From assembly GCA_037974665.1 (NCBI GenBank), contig CM075769.1:23834139-23898138 (forward strand): DNA of 64,000 bases, given 5' to 3'. The notes below the pieces were generated by a model. The model did no database searches, was not told the origin of the DNA, and worked only from the letters and a program-made list of their open reading frames with translations. The stretch comes from Ehretia macrophylla (Eukaryota; Streptophyta; Magnoliopsida; Boraginales; Ehretiaceae). The translations under genes were made by a program, and so were the position numbers. This document shows, in pieces, positions 10,453 to 23,230 of this stretch (position 1 is the first letter of the stretch; each line of letters begins with the position of its first letter).

Positions 10453-13400
10453 TGTGATGCCCAAGAATTTCACCGTACACCTATTAACTGTTGCATCTAC
10501 TATTTGCGCATTTTCACTATGCATTACTTGTTGCTTATGTGGTTACTATTCATCGCGCTTTTCAACTACTTAATTAATTCGAATTATCATTTTTCTTAAA
10601 TTATATTAATTGTTTTAGGAATGAGAAAAATGTGCATTTGAGCTAAAAGCGATAGGAGCATCCGTTTAAAAAATGATTTGTTGAAACTAATGAATAGTAT
10701 TACGTAACAAAACTATGTGTTTTGATTAGCTATCATTTAAATTGCACTTAGGACTCACTTTAAGCTAGCTTAATTCATATTTTGACCAATATACTCACAC
10801 AAAAATAAAATATATAGACTTATATATGTTCAATACCTCACACTAAGTTCATAAGTTAGCAAAACACAAAAAAAAAGAGGAAAAACTAAAAATACTGTAG
10901 CAAATCCGAAAATAGCATAGGAGGAGAAATAGAGATTTTTGCTCAACAAATTCTCATTTCAAGCCAAGCCAAGCTAGGTGCAAGTGATTTAGGGTGTTTA
11001 CTAACCTCCTAGGAGCTCCTACGCGCAATAGGTGAAGGATTTGATACCTATTTTTGCATTTCAAAAATGTGACAACTTTCTTGAATTTCTTGTTTTGCTC
11101 TTAAATGCTAATACAATGCTCAAATATGCTTATGTATGTTATATATAAGTAGTAGAGACCTAATTTATGCTATTTTTTCGTAGTTTAATCGGTTAAAATT
11201 GATCGTTGAATATTTGGCATGAATAGTGACGGGAATGTTAGGATTTTGTGAAATTGGACTTTATAACTTGAATCAATGATCCTAATAGGTGTTTTAGATG
11301 TTAATGAAAGTAGTGTAAAGACCCAATAACATTTAATTGCTTATAACATAGCAAAAGAATGAAATAGCTGACTTTTAGAAAGGGGTTTTGGGGTTATCGT
11401 GAATCTGGGTTGAATTGGCCTCCATATTTAGTAATCCTAGGCTATTTAGGACCTAACTAAGCTTTGCTAGTTCCTATTTGAGTCCTAGTTGAGATACGTG
11501 TAGTACAAAGTCAAAAGAGAGAATTTGGGGATTTCGGGCTAAATGCAGGTAATCGCGCGAATTTGAGGTCCTAAGTGGTGTCATTAAGTGTCATTAGGAA
11601 GGTAGTATAGCTTGGTTGCCTACCTTGAACTTCGTATTACGTTTGGAAGCTAATTAGCCTTGAATTGCAAATGGGATGTTTTGACTGAGTGTAGAATTTG
11701 CTCAGTTTGAGTGTTGGCATTGTCTTGGGAGGTCATGGAAGCACTTTTGGTATGGTTATGGCATTAGTTGGGTGATTGGTTAACTTAGTTGTAGTATAAA
11801 TCAACTAAGGGGACAAATGGAGTTTTGTGATTGTTATAGTTTAAACGGGTTTTCTTTGCATTTAAATGGATCATAATATGGATAGGTTTGCGTGGTGAAA
11901 ATAGATTTCTATTATCATAGCTCGTTGGGATGTGATAGCTTGAGAAAATTAGAGAAAATAATAGTATTCTATTGAGTTTTTGTGACTTTTTCTCAATTGA
12001 TGGTTTTAGTGTTTCTATTAGGTGCCATTAATGCTAGATGGCTCAAATGTTTTCTTAAACCCATTAAAAGATGGCTAGAAGTTGGTTAGAATGACTAGAA
12101 CATAAAGAGGGACATTTAGGGCAATTGGTTTGTTCTAGTGTTTTAGGTGTTTATTGAACTTCCTTGTGGTTGGTTAGTGACCGTTGAATGCTTGGAATAC
12201 TCGTAGTATCCTCATGTTGCTTAGAAGATAGATTTTTAGTTAGGTTTACGAAAGGGGCTTTCGGAATAGAGTTGGGTTATTTGCTAAGTTTTGATTGGAC
12301 TTGATAGGTTAGGTGGTTATGGGTGATTATCTAAGATATGGCGTTATCCAGAGAATGTTTCATGAACTGAATTGCATAATTGTTTTTCTTGAATTGAAGA
12401 TTCTAAGTGAATTCTTGTTATAGTAATTATATTGCCATAGTTCTAAGTGTTTTCCTTGAGTTTTATATTGAGTTAATTGTAAAGAGAATAAGTATGGATT
12501 AATGGTTTTATAAATTGATAGTACTATTATAGAATTAAATATGGTTATCTATGCTTAAAATGCTCTTTAAAATGATTGTAGAACATGCTTATATCACGAT
12601 TTTATTGTTGTTAGTTATATTGTTTGTATATTAGATTACTTGAATGATTACTTGGTTGTATGTTAATTAAGTAAACTATGAGTTAGCTAACCTAGTTGGA
12701 TAATTAATGAATGTTGTAGTTACAGAGTAATTGAAACAATGTTTAACTTTATGTTCAAGGTGATTGAGAGTGATTTGAAGCCAATCTTGCATTGTGGAGC
12801 TTGATAGAGGTGAGGGAGACTTCCTCCTTATGTGCATAATAGTTTATTTACTTGTACTTAGATTATGTACACTTATTATCTATATATTGTGTGTGAGGGC
12901 TACCTACTTTATTGTCCCTCAATCATGTGTTTATTGATGTATTCTATTGTTATCATTTTGAGTTCATTGCATCGTGGTTGCGTAACTATTTGGGCATGGT
13001 AGTGTCGTGAAAACTAGGCGGCATCGGGCTTGCCGGTATACCTCGGCTACCATGATTACCCTGTCCCTCTCTCGCTTGGGATGCCGCCCAGGGAGAGTTG
13101 GGTCATAGGATTTCGGGGTACATCTGGAGTACACCCATTTTGGAGTTATAAGGGGATGCCGACTTATCGATAACAGTGTCATTATTACATCGGGATTTCA
13201 GTTCGTGGCTCGTGGTTCGTGATTGAAGAACAAGTGAATCATATCATTTTTAATGTGTGGTAACTTGTTGTTTCAATTGTTCTTTGTTTGTAAAATGCTT
13301 TAGTTGTACTAACTGATGTATTGCACGTCCCCGGTATACCTTATCCCTCACTGGGCAATTGTGATTGCTCATACCTCGCTAAACATGTTTCAGGTGGTGC

Positions 13401-13986
13401 AGTTGGAGGAGTTGACCTGATTGTTGTGTGCTATTACTTGAGATTTGAGTGATTGCCTGCTAAACTGTGGAAGACCTTACTTGTTCTACTTTCTATTCTA
13501 TTTTGGAGCCTAAGGGCTTATGTATATATATTTGAGTAGTTGCAAGTTTGAAAGCTAAGTGGATGTAGTGAGTGTTATGGAATTGTGGCATGTAATAACT
13601 TTTGCTTCTGCTTCTAGCTACGTTGCATGCTTGGGTGTGAATGAACGGGTGTATGGTTGGCTTTAATTTCTAAGAATGTTCAATGCTATCATGGAGTGGC
13701 ATGATAAGCGGTTTTGTAAAGCAGTTAAGTTATGAATGCATGCTTGTGTGTATCTAAACTGTTTGTATGTCTTAAAGCTCAGATGGCCTTAAAACTAAGA
13801 TCTTTAGTTATAAATGAATGTCTTGTTATGTTGTGGCATTATTGAGTGGTTACAGGTTTTCAGAATGTCCACGGTACAGGGGAGACTCTGTCCGTTTTTT
13901 CTAAATTTTGTGACCGGTTTTGGTATTGGGTTGAGAATAGCATGGTTATTAGAGCCTCCGGTCTTGTGAGGGATCAGGGCATTATA
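10453..13986 (+). mobile_element. Solo LTR, element D family (3.5 kb)
   Basis: It starts TGTGATGCCC and ends AGGGCATTATA, flanked by ATTAC (10448-10452) and GTTAC (13987-13991), a target duplication with one mismatch. The last 150 bases closely match the ends of the element D LTRs and of the LTR at 54726. It carries a candidate donor (GGTGAAGG, GT at 11032), module H1 (12996-13053) and a candidate acceptor (TTTCAG, ending 13393). No gene is seen. It sits one base before the end of the element A 3' LTR. Confidence 0.85.
12996..13053 (+). other. Structured module H1 in the 10453 LTR
   Basis: ATGGTAG (12996-13002) pairs perfectly with CTACCAT (13047-13053) around AGGCGGCATCGGGCTTGCC. The core matches other LTR families, while the arms do not match them in sequence. 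Confidence 0.6.
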
Positions 13987-13997
13987 GTTACAATTAG

Positions 13998-14763
13998 TGT
14001 CTGGGTCGTAGGTTGGTGTACATCTGGAGTACATCTGGTGCCTGGGTAGGGTTTGTGATTGGTGCCCGGGGAAATGGCAACAACATAACGAGCTTATCTT
14101 TACTACGTGGTCAATTACATTCCCGCACATTTATACTTGTTATCTATTGATGTGCATGGTATGATTTCAAATGAAGCTTTCAAGGTTAAAATATTTTCCA
14201 AAACCTCCTGTGTATTGTGCCCTCTCATTGAGTTCATGTAAACTTACCCCGTTTGTTAACATTTTAGGTGAGCATGACGTGGATATGTAGAGTACGTGCC
14301 TGATGAACCTATTGTGGACAAGCCTAAGGCTTGATTTGTTTGTTTAATTGGTGTTTATGACCTTGGAATATTGTGATGTGTTGTAAATTATTATGGAGTC
14401 TTATTGGGTGTATGTAACATATGTTAAAGTTACAATGTTTACTTTTATTTTAATAGACTTGTTATGAATTTCATAAGTCTCTTTTGTATTGTATAGGTGG
14501 ATAGGCGTATGAATATCATTATGAGGCTTGTATCCTTATGATTTTGTTGATGTGGTTGTGACGGACAGCTTATCCTTGGATGTATGATTGGAGGCTCGTA
14601 GTTGTGGATTTGGTTTATTTGTGGTTGGATGTTGGTTGTTGTTTCTATATGAATTGTTTGTGCAGGTTAAATTTGTGTTTTAGGCCATATTATAGTCGTT
14701 ACCATGCCGAAATTCCGTCGTATCCTAACTTGGTTTAGGGAGGGGTCGAGTTAGGGCGTGATA
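13998..14763 (+). repeat. LTR of element B, right part
   Basis: Resumes LTR B after element A. It contains a candidate acceptor with a short frame ending EYVPDEPIVDKPKA-stop near 14290-14333. It ends in a block homologous to the E-family LTR end (CCGAAATTCCGTCG, then GGGGTCGAGTTAGGGCGTGA). It abuts copia coding relics at 14764, so B probably inserted into that copia element. Whether B was solo or full length cannot be told here. Confidence 0.7.
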
Positions 14764-15751
14764 AGATATATATGTGGGCTTGTTATTCTATTATGAGAAC
14801 CATTTCGATATTTTATGGTATTAATAGATGTTTCAATGCGATGGTCACATGTGTGCTTATTATCACTCAAAATGTGGAATTTGCAAGACTTCTTACACAA
14901 ATAATTCGATTATGGACACAATTTTCAGATAACACAATCAAGAGAATTTGTCTTAATAATAAAGGAGAATTTACATCCCAATCATTTAATGATTAATATA
15001 AGTCAATTGGGATTAATGTTCAGCATCATGTGAATCTCACCTATGCACAAAATGGTCTAGCAGAATCATTCATTAAACGATTGTAGCTAATTGCTAGACA
15101 AATATTATTGAGTCCTATTTAAGGACGTTCTATATTATATGCTGCAACATTTAATCAAACAAAGCCAACCGTTTAAATTATATACTCCTCATTATTTAGA
15201 TCCCATCTAAGGATATTTTGCGCAGTTTATCTTTCAATTGTTCCTCTACAAGCGCATAAAGATGGATCTATAAAGAAAACTGAGAATTTATTATGTGAAA
15301 CTCTGTCAAATATTATATATATGTTGGATCACTGACGGAATATGTTTCTACAACATGTTTTTATAATTAATGAAATGATGTTCTCAGTATTAGGGGGAGA
15401 AAATCAAATCTATAAAAATGAGAATTTTCATGGTAGATATAATCATACTAATCCTTGTATAAATTAATGTGAACTAAAAGTTCAACAAATTATCCGTTTG
15501 CAAGAGGTTGGAAATCGATCATCAAAGGCATTCTCGAATGCGAAAATAGTGACTTAGTCACATATACCAGCATTGAATGCTCCCAATACATTTGATGTTT
15601 CAATTGAGAAACACAAAGAGAATAAGAGTCTACTATACGCTGGAAGCGTGGTAGACATATCAGATCCAAAGACAAAGAAGTAGAGTAAAGGAGTTAGTAT
15701 TTTTAAATTGTTTGATATCCTAAAGATGTCAAGACAAGGAGTCAATGATAT

Positions 15752-18620
15752 TGTAACACCCCAACCCCTCACGACATCGGGACCTCAATCCAAAACCCCA
15801 AGGCACGAAGAACGAGGAAAAATAGATAGAGTCTCCCCTGTACTTAGGCCAAACCAAAAACTTGCAGACAAAAACATTTTCCACAACAACAATAATTTCA
15901 TCAATGCCACATTCATACCAAGTTCTAATCCAAGTTCAAGCGATAGTTCTAGCCTGCCTTACTTAGACAATATATACAAATACATGCATTCTAGACATCT
16001 ACCAAACTAAAACCATTATACAACTTCATGCATGCCACTCTAATAACTAACTTTGACTTTAATTACAAACTCTTGGCAAGGGAAATACATACAAGACTAT
16101 TAAGATCTCAAGATAGGATACAAGTCATCAACACAAGTAAATAACTTTACATTACATTACGTTACATCCCCACCAACATTACACAAATGGCATCCACTTT
16201 AGCAAGCAAGAAGATAACTCAACTTATATCTCTTAGAAACTAGCTCAGCTGCACCTGAAAAATGTTAGAAAAGAGTGGTGAACATACACTATGCTCAGTG
16301 AGGGAGGGAATAACTGGGGAGTTTTGAAAACGTTTTCGTGCGATGCATATAGGACATTCACTAACTAACATTTTATAATAATTTGAATTAGAACACTTAA
16401 GAACGCAAGAATATGACATTAAATATATTAAACTTGGAAAATAATATAACATTAACGCTATATAACACTTAAAAAAAAAACTCGAAGGTATAACAAGTAC
16501 ATGATAAGCTTGAAATGAGAAATATGGCATTATGCAAGATAAACTTGAAAGCATGATAACTTTAAATGCTATAAGAACACATATAAAAAGGTATGCTCGC
16601 GAACCCCTATGGACACCAATCTTTTCCATGTGGCTACTGCTTTTAAAATGAGTTATGAAACAGTATACGATAGTAATCATTTTAATCCCAAGTAATAATA
16701 GTAATAAGTACATTTAACTCGAGAAACATCAAACTTGACACTGCTTATATTATCACATACAAGCTTGTGGTAGTCATGTCATTATACTAACGAACTCGGC
16801 CGTCCGAAGTGACACGACGCTACCAACCACTTCTAAAACTAAGGTAGTTATGCCAATACACCGACGAACTTGGCCGCCCGAAGTGTCATGACGCTACCTA
16901 ACCATGGTAGTCATGCCAATACACCGACGATATCGGCCGTCTAGAGTGTCATGACGCTACCATGACCCGCTTAATATAATTATGCAACATCAATCATTTA
17001 TTAGTTAATTCCCATGTCGCCAAGATAGCAACAAGCTTTACATTAAAGCTAAAGGTCATGTTTTGAAGATATTCTTAACATCAAGACTTGCAGATAAACT
17101 TGACTCAATGTTCATTAGCATACTATAACTTAAAGTACTTATAACTACCACAATCCTTAGCTAATTAACTAATTAGCTAACTTTATACTTTGTTCCACTA
17201 TGGCATAACATTTACTGCAACATATAAGATTTGATCTAATTCAATGAATTAACTCAATTAACCACGGAGATGCCCACTTAAGCCAATTCAAACAAGGTTC
17301 TCGTGAGGCTAGTACTATAGGCTCGTGACAATTAAATCTCACATATACCAATCAATTCCACTTAATTAACACACACAAGCTTCCATAAGTCTAAAGGGGT
17401 AACTTTATGACCAAGTACCTAGAACCTACAACATGTAATACTAGCATCAAACGCACATATTTTAAGCACTCTGGGCATTTCATAATCACTAACCAACACA
17501 ATTTAACACTTACCAACACTCACACACACACACGACCATTCACACACACTCGGCCCTTTTTATGCACAAACACATTTATAAAATTTTAACCCTATTCTAG
17601 CTAGTTCAAGCATTAATCTAGCTATATGAACACTTTTGGCACAAGCCTCAAGCATGAAAATAAGCCTATAACCTAAAAATCATCAAACTTTAAGAAAACT
17701 CTATTAATTCATCTTCTTCATATGACCATATGCAATATTTAGCTAACAAAGCATAATAAGGTTAGAATACATGTACATACACTTAGAAAATATCAAAGAA
17801 CACATCATCCAAGCATTATAACACCATATATCACTAAAACATTAAGTTACATAAACTTGCCAAAAGCTAAAATGCAAATATAAATTCATCCCTCACCTTG
17901 AAATAGCTTGGATATGCAAGGATCTAAGCTTAAACCACCTCAAGATCTCTTGAATTGCACAATATGACCAAACCCTAGAGTTGTCTTCTTTCCTCTTTTC
18001 CTCTATGCTTGGCCGACCCTAACTTCTTTTTCTTGCTTTTGTTTTTGTATTTTTATGTGTATTATATGATATATATGTGTATATAATGGCTAAGGCTTTG
18101 GGTTATGGTTTGGGTTGGGCTCAAATATTGGGTAGATAACTTAAAACAAGCCCAAACAATTGCTTAGTCTTCTATTAGCCCAATATGCTAGCTAGAAATC
18201 ACTATTCATAAGATACACGAATCATTTTATATCTCTCGCTCTCGATGTGCTATGCACGTAATTCCAAGGTTTGAATGCTTAAAATATGATAGGTATCAAG
18301 GGAAAAATATGAAATTAGAAATATAAAATAGTTGAAAATTCACTCCGGGCTTAGAGCTACTTATTTAAATAATTAAAAATAGTGAAATCTAACAACTAAA
18401 TGCAAAAAAATAATTTAAAATAAATTTGCTACTAAAATAATTAACTCAAATAAATTTAATTAGACGTTGTTCACACGTTTTTCCAAAAATATGAAATTTA
18501 ATACTATTAAATAAATGTAAAAGTTAAAGTAAACACATAAATTCACACAATCACTTAAAATAAACACATAGATATATGCAAATAAATAAAATAAGCATGA
18601 TCTCAGGCTCGGGCGTCATA
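15752..18620 (-). mobile_element. Solo LTR, Ty3/gypsy, minus strand
   Basis: 2869 bp, plus-strand ends TGTAACACCCC and CTCGGGCGTCATA, flanked by GATAT at 15747-15751 and 18621-18625. In its own sense it starts TATGACGCCCGAGCC, like the element C LTR, and ends GGGGTGTTACA. It contains a three-fold tandem array of structured units (16765-16965) and a candidate acceptor (TTTCAG at about 16254-16259). No gene is seen. A 157-codon frame at 16240-16713 is hydrophobic, T-rich and unsupported. Confidence 0.88.
16765..16965 (-). repeat. Three tandem copies of a structured H1-like unit
   Basis: Three units of roughly 60-75 bases each begin GGTAGT and end CGCTACC, so every unit has its own closing stem. 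The arms are 16769-16773/16820-16824, 16843-16847/16894-16898 and 16906-16910/16957-16961. Inside each is an imperfect inner stem and a GGCCGNCCGAAGTG-type core. This sits where other LTRs have a single H1 module. Confidence 0.7.
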
Positions 18621-18973
18621 GATATATCTGAGAAGTATTGCTTCAATAGAGTATTAGGTACCTAAAAATCATGTGAATATTGAAAATTTTGAGAATAAAG
18701 AGATTTCACTCAATTAAATTGCTAGAACAGAATGGAAACGAAAAGAAAAATTGATCATGATCAAATGTTTTCAAATATAGCAGCTACTAATTTTATGAAT
18801 GAAATTGAAGATATTGAATTGAAGTCCACTAAAGAATGTCGACAAATAAATGATTGGCTAAAATAATAGAGGAGGCGCAATTCAGGTAGAAAATAAATGC
18901 ACATGAAACAATTTGATAGGATTGAGGGGGCATTGTATGATGAAGTCAATCTCACATCACTATGAAAAATTAT

Positions 18974-19516
18974 GAAAAATGTCACATTTAGTCTCTATTA
19001 TTTTCTAAAATTTTCAATTTCATCCATATTATTTTTCTCAATTTCATCCTTATTGTTTCTCCAAATTCAATTTCGTCTCTATTATTTCTAAGAAGTTTTA
19101 ATTTCGTCCGTATTATTTTTTTTAAAGTTTCAAATTCGTCTCTATTGTTCAAAATTGATCAATTAAGTCCCTAATATTTTCTAAAATGAATCAAATTCGT
19201 ACCTATTGTTTTGCAAAAAAAATCAATTTAGTCCTTGAAAAATAGGGAAGAATTTGAAACTTGAGGAAAACAATAAGGACAAAATTGAAACTTTCAAGAA
19301 AATAATAAGGATGAAATTGAAACTTTTTAAAAATAAATATGGATGAAATTGAAACTTTTTTAGATATAGTATGGAAGAAATTGAAAAATTTTAAACAATA
19401 AGGATGAAATTGAAACTTTTGGGAAAACAAGAAGGACAAAATCGAGAAATTATAAATAATAGGGGTGAAATTAATTTTTTTTTCTAAACAATAGAGGCTA
19501 AATATGATATTTTCCC
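18974..19516. repeat. Fold-back repeat made of degenerate tandem units
   Basis: The left part repeats units of about 25-35 bases of the type TTTCAATTTCATCC-TATTATTT. The right part repeats the reverse complement (AATAAGGATGAAATTGAAAC). The outer ends are inverted repeats (CACATTTAGTCTCTATT near 18983 and AATAGAGGCTAAATATG near 19490). The whole could fold into one long imperfect hairpin. It lies within copia relic I, and exact ends and target duplication are unclear. It resembles fold-back or MITE-like plant repeats of non-autonomous DNA transposon origin (inference). Confidence 0.65.
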
Positions 19517-21132
19517 AAAACATTACAAGGAAGTAATCATAGTAGATTTGTTTCCCTTGAATTGTTTAAAGGCAAACAAAGAATAGATTAGTGCGCTGTG
19601 TGATTACACCTTGATCTATATTAGCCTAGTAATTTTGAAAAGGACTCCATATGCATCTTATAAATATAATAATATTTTATTTATATAAATTATACGATAA
19701 TATTATTGAAGTCTTTGAAAGACTATATATGCTTGAAGCCTATAAATAAAAATCTTGAGAAATGTATTTGATTACAAAGATCTTTGTATCAATGAAAACA
19801 TTCTAGAAGAATGTAGTAAAATCTTAATATATATTGATATATATTTATACCTCAATAAATGATGTGAGATTTAATGATCATGCAAAGAAAGAATTTTCTT
19901 AACCTCAATATCGAGTATTCACTATTGAAAATATATGTCTATCTTACAAAGTACTGAAAGTGATATTTTTGGTATCAAGCAATATGATTTCTCGATATTG
20001 AAAATGATAATTTCCACCATTGGAAATATAATGAATGAATTATTGATTCAAAAGTATCATATACCATATTTAAGTACAGCAAGTGAACTAATGTATGTAG
20101 ATAACACCACGAGGCTAAATGTTGTTTATTTGTTAGCCAGATATAGTACATCACCTACTTGCCGTCATTGGAATGGATTTAAGAACATATTGGTAACCTT
20201 TGTGAAGTATTAGATATTGGATCACTTTATTCAAAAAGATCAAAATCAATATTAATTTATTATATAAATACTGGTTATCTATCTGATCATTTGAAGAAAA
20301 AATCACAAGCAGAATATGTGCTCAATCATGACAAGAAAATATATGTTTGAGGTTGATCATGCAATCTATTTGAGAATCATGTGCGTAACTCTTAAACATA
20401 GACAGTCCAATGACATTATGCAAAATTTTGCAACAAATCAAATGCGGCTATCTTTAAGACGACATAATTAAGTATATTTTTCTAAAATCCTTGGATAGAT
20501 ATGACTTCAAACAAATGGTGTCGCTGATATTCAACAATTATGCTCAAGAAAAATATCCAGGATATTTGTTCAATAAAAATCTATCTACAATCACTTTGAA
20601 ATTACATGGCTAGAAATGTGGAATATAACGCTTGAAGGATTTATTGTCGTGATTAAGGTCCTAATAAGGGGAGAAAATTATTTCAGTGTTCTATGTTTTT
20701 TCCTTCACTAAAGTGTTTTCCCATTAGGTTTTTTCTAGTAATGTTTTAACGAGGTAGACTAAATACAAGTATGTCACACTTAAATTCTATTTGAGCTTGA
20801 ACTCAAAAGAGACAAAATTCAGTCAAGCAAAAATGTTACAGGATCGTCCACAGAAGCATTGCCAACGATGAGCTAGCTATCATGATTGGCATGTGTCGAC
20901 TTTGTGATCATTATTGATGTGTTCAGATAAATGGAAGCCTTATACACACCTATACTGTGCAAATAGTGACACACAAATAATAACTGTATAGTAACTATAT
21001 TTTTCATATAAATAGAGTTTTATTATAATTCAGAATATATAGTGAAATCAATAGAATTATCTCTAGTTTTTCTTAGTCCTCTCTTATATTATTGTCTTTC
21101 TGGTAAATATTTTGTAATAGACACAATATTGT

Positions 21133-21317
21133 TACTTCAAAGTGGGTAATTATAAAAAAGGTAATTTACCGAAATGATCCTAAATCTTTGTCTTTTTTGA
21201 CATTTAAGTCATCTATCTTTTATTTTAGACAAAATGGTCATTCATCTTTCATTTTGGTGACAATAGTTAGTCCTTTGAGCAAAATCCGTCAAAAACATAT
21301 CATTAGTGAGCACGTGC
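21133..21317. other. Unclassified AT-rich stretch, possible MITE fragment
   Basis: Contains GGTAATTTACCGAAATGATCC and AAATGGTCATTCATCTTTC phrases typical in tone of plant miniature DNA-transposon ends, but only one side is present before element C starts. No gene is seen. Confidence 0.3.
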
Positions 21318-22303
21318 TATGACAACCAAGCCTGAGTGCATGCATAATTCATTTATTTGCACATATTTATGTGTTTAATTAAGTGTTGATATGTGATTAC
21401 TTGTTTATTTAGTAAATTGCACTCATTTGTTAGTTTACTTTACATATTTTTGAAAAATAAGTAAACTATGTTTAATTAACTTGTATAAAATAATTAACCT
21501 ACTATTTTAGTATTTGAATTATATGGAATTGTTTTCCTACATTCAATAGATTAATTTTCATTATTTAAAAATGAGCCCTGAGCCCGGGGTAAAAATTAAA
21601 GTATTTTATTTTTTGAATTTTATTTTTTCCTTTAATATACACTTGATTTTGGGTACACGTTTACAAATTTTATGTACATAGCATATCGGGAGTGTGAGTT
21701 ATAAAAATATTTTAGGTACCGTATGAATAGTAAAAAACTAGTATGCATTTTTGGGCTTTTGTATTGTAGCTATGTTTTGGACCATTTTTATTCATCTTAA
21801 CATATTTTCCTAAACCAACCCAAGCCCAAACCCTTAACCGAACCCATATATATCTATTATACACATACATAGCAAATCAAAAACCAGAAAAAAGAACAAA
21901 ATGGCCATCGGCCAAAAGAAAAGGAAAGAAAAAAAGAGAGCTAACCTAGGGTTTTGATCTTGTGTCTTCCAAGCTTGTTTGAGTAGGTTTGATCCATCAC
22001 AAAGTTTCAACCTAACTCGTTCAACTTGATTTTGGTGAGGGTTTTCACAAAAATTGCATATTTATGTATGTATTGATTATGTATAATTATTGGTTATGGT
22101 TTAAATGTTGGTTATTTAGCTTTATCTTGCAATATTTATTGTTCTCCTAGCTACTAGAGTAAACTTTTATGGTTATTGCATGTGTTTAGCTAGAGTTTGC
22201 AAAAGGTGTAATTGGAGAAGACAATTAATAGTATTTTTATGCAAGTTGGTGTTTGATGGTTATATGTTTGTCTCTATGCTAAAATTGTGTGCCATAGGTG
22301 TTG
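21318..22303 (+). repeat. Element C 5' LTR, first part
   Basis: Aligns base for base with 34783-35760. It contains a TATA-like stretch (CATATATATCTATTATAC near 21845) and a candidate splice donor (GGTGAGGG, GT at 22035). It is interrupted at 22304 by a reverse-strand LTR. Confidence 0.8.
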
Positions 22304-23061
22304 TGTAACACCCTGATCCTTCACAGGATTAAGACCCCTATTCATTCTGCTAATAACAACCCGACCCTAACCCTGGGCACGAAAAATGAGAAAAAATGGA
22401 TGAAGTCTCTCCTATTTCTAGGCCAATCTACAAACCTGCACTTAGAAGAAATGAACCACAAACAGCAATACAACATTCATAAATCATCCACATCCTTCGT
22501 TTGACATATTTTTCCATGTTCTTAAGGCCATCCGAGCCTTTTACCTCAATAAAATAAACATTCATGCATCTGGACTATCTGGACTAAAGCCATACTAATC
22601 TATTACAAATACTAGCTTATCATACCACTCTAATACTTAAATTAACTTATTACAAATTCCTACTTACAACAAATATATACAAAGCAACAAACATAACATA
22701 TATTTTAATCACTAAATATACCTTACATACAAATATATTACTTTACATTTCATCTAATAATTCACACATGGTAACCAAAGAATACTCATGAACTTCTCTT
22801 CCTCTATGACTTGAAGGACCAACCCAGCTTTACCTGGAAAAATGTTAGATGAAAAGGGTGAGCATACATTTATGCTCAGTGAGGGAGGGAATAAACGGGA
22901 ACGTTTTGAAAACGGCTTTCGTGCAATGCATATAGGGTATTCATATAATGTCATTAAACATATAAAGATACGCGAGACTTTATCACTTTTAAAAGAAACT
23001 CATGAAATTTACATTTATAAGATAAACTTTAAAGTATTAAAACTTTAAACGCGAATAAAAA

Positions 23062-23230
23062 GGATATCGCGAGTAATTCTCTAAGAATATAGGGCCCAAG
23101 CGAGAGTTACACATAAGAAGATATCGCGAGTATCTCTCCAAGAACAAAAGGCCTAAGCGAGAGTTACACATAAAAAACAGATTTCGCGAGTAACTCTCCA
23201 AGGACATAGGGCCTAAGCGAGAGTTATACA
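23062..23230 (-). repeat. Three tandem copies of hairpin H2
   Basis: Units of about 57 bases, each with ATNTCGCGAGTA, a CTCTCCAAGNAC-type arm, GGCCTAAGC and GAGAGTTA. In the third unit TAACTCTC (23191-23198) pairs perfectly with GAGAGTTA (23219-23226). Read on the minus strand the unit matches the single H2 hairpin of element A at 2545-2582. Confidence 0.75.

Larger units (their letters stand above)
626..13992 (+). mobile_element. Element A: non-autonomous Ty3/gypsy LTR retrotransposon with nested insertions
   Basis: Two related LTRs (626-3501 and 7576-10452, the latter closed by base 13992 after a nested insertion) flank an interior with a degenerate tRNA-Met primer site, a gag remnant, a repetitive non-coding stretch and a polypurine tract. 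The target duplication ATTAG occurs at 621-625 and 13993-13997, so the ends are firm. No protease, RT, RNase H or integrase is recognisable. Two solo LTRs of other families lie inside it. The two LTRs differ by very roughly 6-10% in stretches compared by eye, so this is clearly older than elements D and E. It is a broken fossil. Confidence 0.88.
14764..21132 (+). mobile_element. Ty1/copia relic I, with nested insertions
   Basis: Translated pieces match plant copia polyproteins: integrase near 14850-15100 (NVEFARLLTQIIRLW, GEFTSQSFNDY, AQNGLAESFIKR), then RT and RNase H regions near 19700-20700 (LLARYSTSPTCRHWNG). A short AT-rich 3' LTR may lie at about 20915-21132. The element is an old fossil with many interruptions and its 5' half is not in the window. 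It is split by the solo LTR at 15752-18620 and the fold-back repeat at 18974-19516. Confidence 0.75.

Noticed and set aside
16240-16713. 157-codon open frame on the minus strand
   Set aside because: Lies wholly in a solo LTR, is hydrophobic because of T-rich sequence and has no recognisable domain.
23062-23230. CRISPR-like array
   Set aside because: Only three adjoining units with no unique spacers, in plant LTR DNA.
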